Of a DNA stretch of 5,360 nucleotides, positions 4,543 through 5,360 are shown one piece after another. Positions within the stretch are counted from its first letter, which is position 1. The number at the start of each line of letters is the position of its first letter. The translations under genes and the position numbers were made by a program. Below the pieces are notes generated by a model. The model saw nothing but the letters and a program-made list of their open reading frames with translations. It was not told the origin of the DNA and made no database searches. The DNA comes from a bacterium Ga0077546 (GTDB lineage Bacteria > Cyanobacteriota > Vampirovibrionia > Obscuribacterales > Obscuribacteraceae): NCBI GenBank assembly GCA_001464165.1, contig LNEX01000509.1, forward strand, positions 1 to 5,360, written 5' to 3'.

Positions 4543-5360
4543 ATGGCCGATATCCACACTGCAACACGCGAATATGAGCGCTGGTTCAGCGAGCACACAG
4601 AAATCGTGCAGGCCGACCTTGCTCAGAAGCACAAGCTGATGCACACCAGCCCCTTCATTTTGCTCAGAGGAACCTTCTACCGCTGGGCCGACCTCTTTCC
4701 TCGCGCGCTACCAGAGCTGATGCAGGCACCAATTGTTCTCTCCGCCGGCGACCTGCACATCGAGAACTTTGGCACGTGGCGCGACGCCGAAGGCAGACTC
4801 AATTGGGGTGTCAACGACTTCGATGAGGCTCACCCTCTGCCCTTCACCAACGACCTCGTCAGACTGGCTACCTCTGCGGCTTTTGCTATCGAAGACGGCA
4901 AGCTGTCGCTCTCTCTCAAAGAAGCCTGCCAAGTCATCACAGCCGGCTACAGAGATGCTCTCGTTCGGCAGGGGCGCCCTTTCGTCTTGGCAGAGAAGAA
5001 CCGGACCCTGGGCAAAATGGCTCGCAGTCGTCTCAAAGACACCCAAGACTTCTTCAAGAAACTCGACAGCCAAGCCAAGACTTCTCGCCCCGTGCCAACT
5101 GCTGTGGTAGAGGTCATCACTCGAGCCCTGCCGCGCAATGCATCCAAGCCTGCCTATTTTCAGCGGCAAGCTGGTGTCGGTAGCCTCGGTCGCCAACGCT
5201 ATCTGGCTATTTGTGACCTTGGTGGTAGCCGCATTGTCAGAGAAGCCAAAGTGATGATGCCGTCGGCCTGGTCGCTATTTCATCCAGAAGCAGGCAAAGA
5301 GCCGACCATCTATCTCAACGAACTTTCTGAGGGCTGCCTGCGCTCTCACGACCCCTTCTT
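4543..5360 (+). CDS. DUF2252 family protein, N-terminal part (runs off the window)
   Basis: The reading frame is open to the window edge, giving 272 residues without a stop. Family members are, as I recall, about 400-450 residues, so about a third should lie beyond. Diagnostic motifs appear in order: SPFILLRG (36-43), GDLHIENFG (69-77), NDFDEAHPLP (91-100) followed by DLVRLATS (104-111), GVGSLGRQRY (211-220) and REAKVMMPSA (233-242). The G-D-x-H-x-x-N motif with a later D-F-D resembles the catalytic loop and metal-binding aspartate of aminoglycoside-phosphotransferase-like kinases, so a small-molecule or protein kinase activity is plausible, but the substrate of this family is not established. 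The ATG at 4543 is preferred over 4531 because of its ribosome site. Codons end in C or G more often than in the genes to the left. There is no signal peptide, so it is likely cytoplasmic. Confidence 0.92.
   Translation, partial: MADIHTATREYERWFSEHTEIVQADLAQKHKLMHTSPFILLRGTFYRWADLFPRALPELMQAPIVLSAGDLHIENFGTWRDAEGRLNWGVNDFDEAHPLPFTNDLVRLATSAAFAIEDGKLSLSLKEACQVITAGYRDALVRQGRPFVLAEKNRTLGKMARSRLKDTQDFFKKLDSQAKTSRPVPTAVVEVITRALPRNASKPAYFQRQAGVGSLGRQRYLAICDLGGSRIVREAKVMMPSAWSLFHPEAGKEPTIYLNELSEGCLRSHDPF

Noticed and set aside
4708..5196. 162-codon minus-strand frame opposite the DUF2252 gene
   Set aside because: The plus strand carries all DUF2252 motifs in one frame across the same bases; the antisense frame is a shadow of GC-rich codons.

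Overview
The window shows a bacterial chromosome segment with short intergenic gaps, Shine-Dalgarno starts, a lipoprotein signal, a Sec signal and a zinc-finger anti-sigma factor. No gene fixes the taxonomy. The moderate base composition and the long TPR protein would suit a cyanobacterium-related, non-photosynthetic lineage such as Obscuribacterales, but that is a low-confidence guess.

Layout. Positions 1-168 hold no gene, only a stable hairpin just beyond a leftward operon. The leftward operon (2712 down to 169) has three tightly packed genes in transcription order: a lipoprotein MsrB-MsrA fusion (methionine sulfoxide reductase), an ECF sigma factor starting 5 nt after it, and a membrane-anchored zinc-finger anti-sigma factor overlapping the sigma gene by 11 nt. 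The 164-nt divergent region 2713-2876 is rich in small dyads and should hold the promoters for both directions. To the right, 2877-3236 encodes a small exported peptide made of eight 7-residue repeats (KGKEGSC seven times, then KGKEGSH), followed directly by a good rho-independent terminator (3246-3291). Next come a TPR-repeat protein (3414-4235), a gene-free stretch of about 300 nt that is C-rich at its start (4236-4542), and the first 272 codons of a DUF2252 family protein (4543 to the window end).

How the genes may work together. The most interesting unit is 169-3236: a candidate envelope stress regulon. The anti-sigma factor has a periplasmic domain with a CxxC pair and could sense oxidation or a metal. 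It would release the ECF sigma factor, which would raise the surface or periplasmic repair enzyme MsrBA and, through the divergent promoter, a cysteine-repeat peptide. The peptide resembles in design the HvfA/bufferin type of RiPP metallophore (EGKCG-like repeats behind a Sec signal), which are known copper-binding products modified by MNIO (DUF692) enzymes. No MNIO enzyme or HvfC-like partner is encoded here, so modification is unproven. The functional link between peptide and operon is inferred from position only. The TPR and DUF2252 genes look unrelated to this unit.
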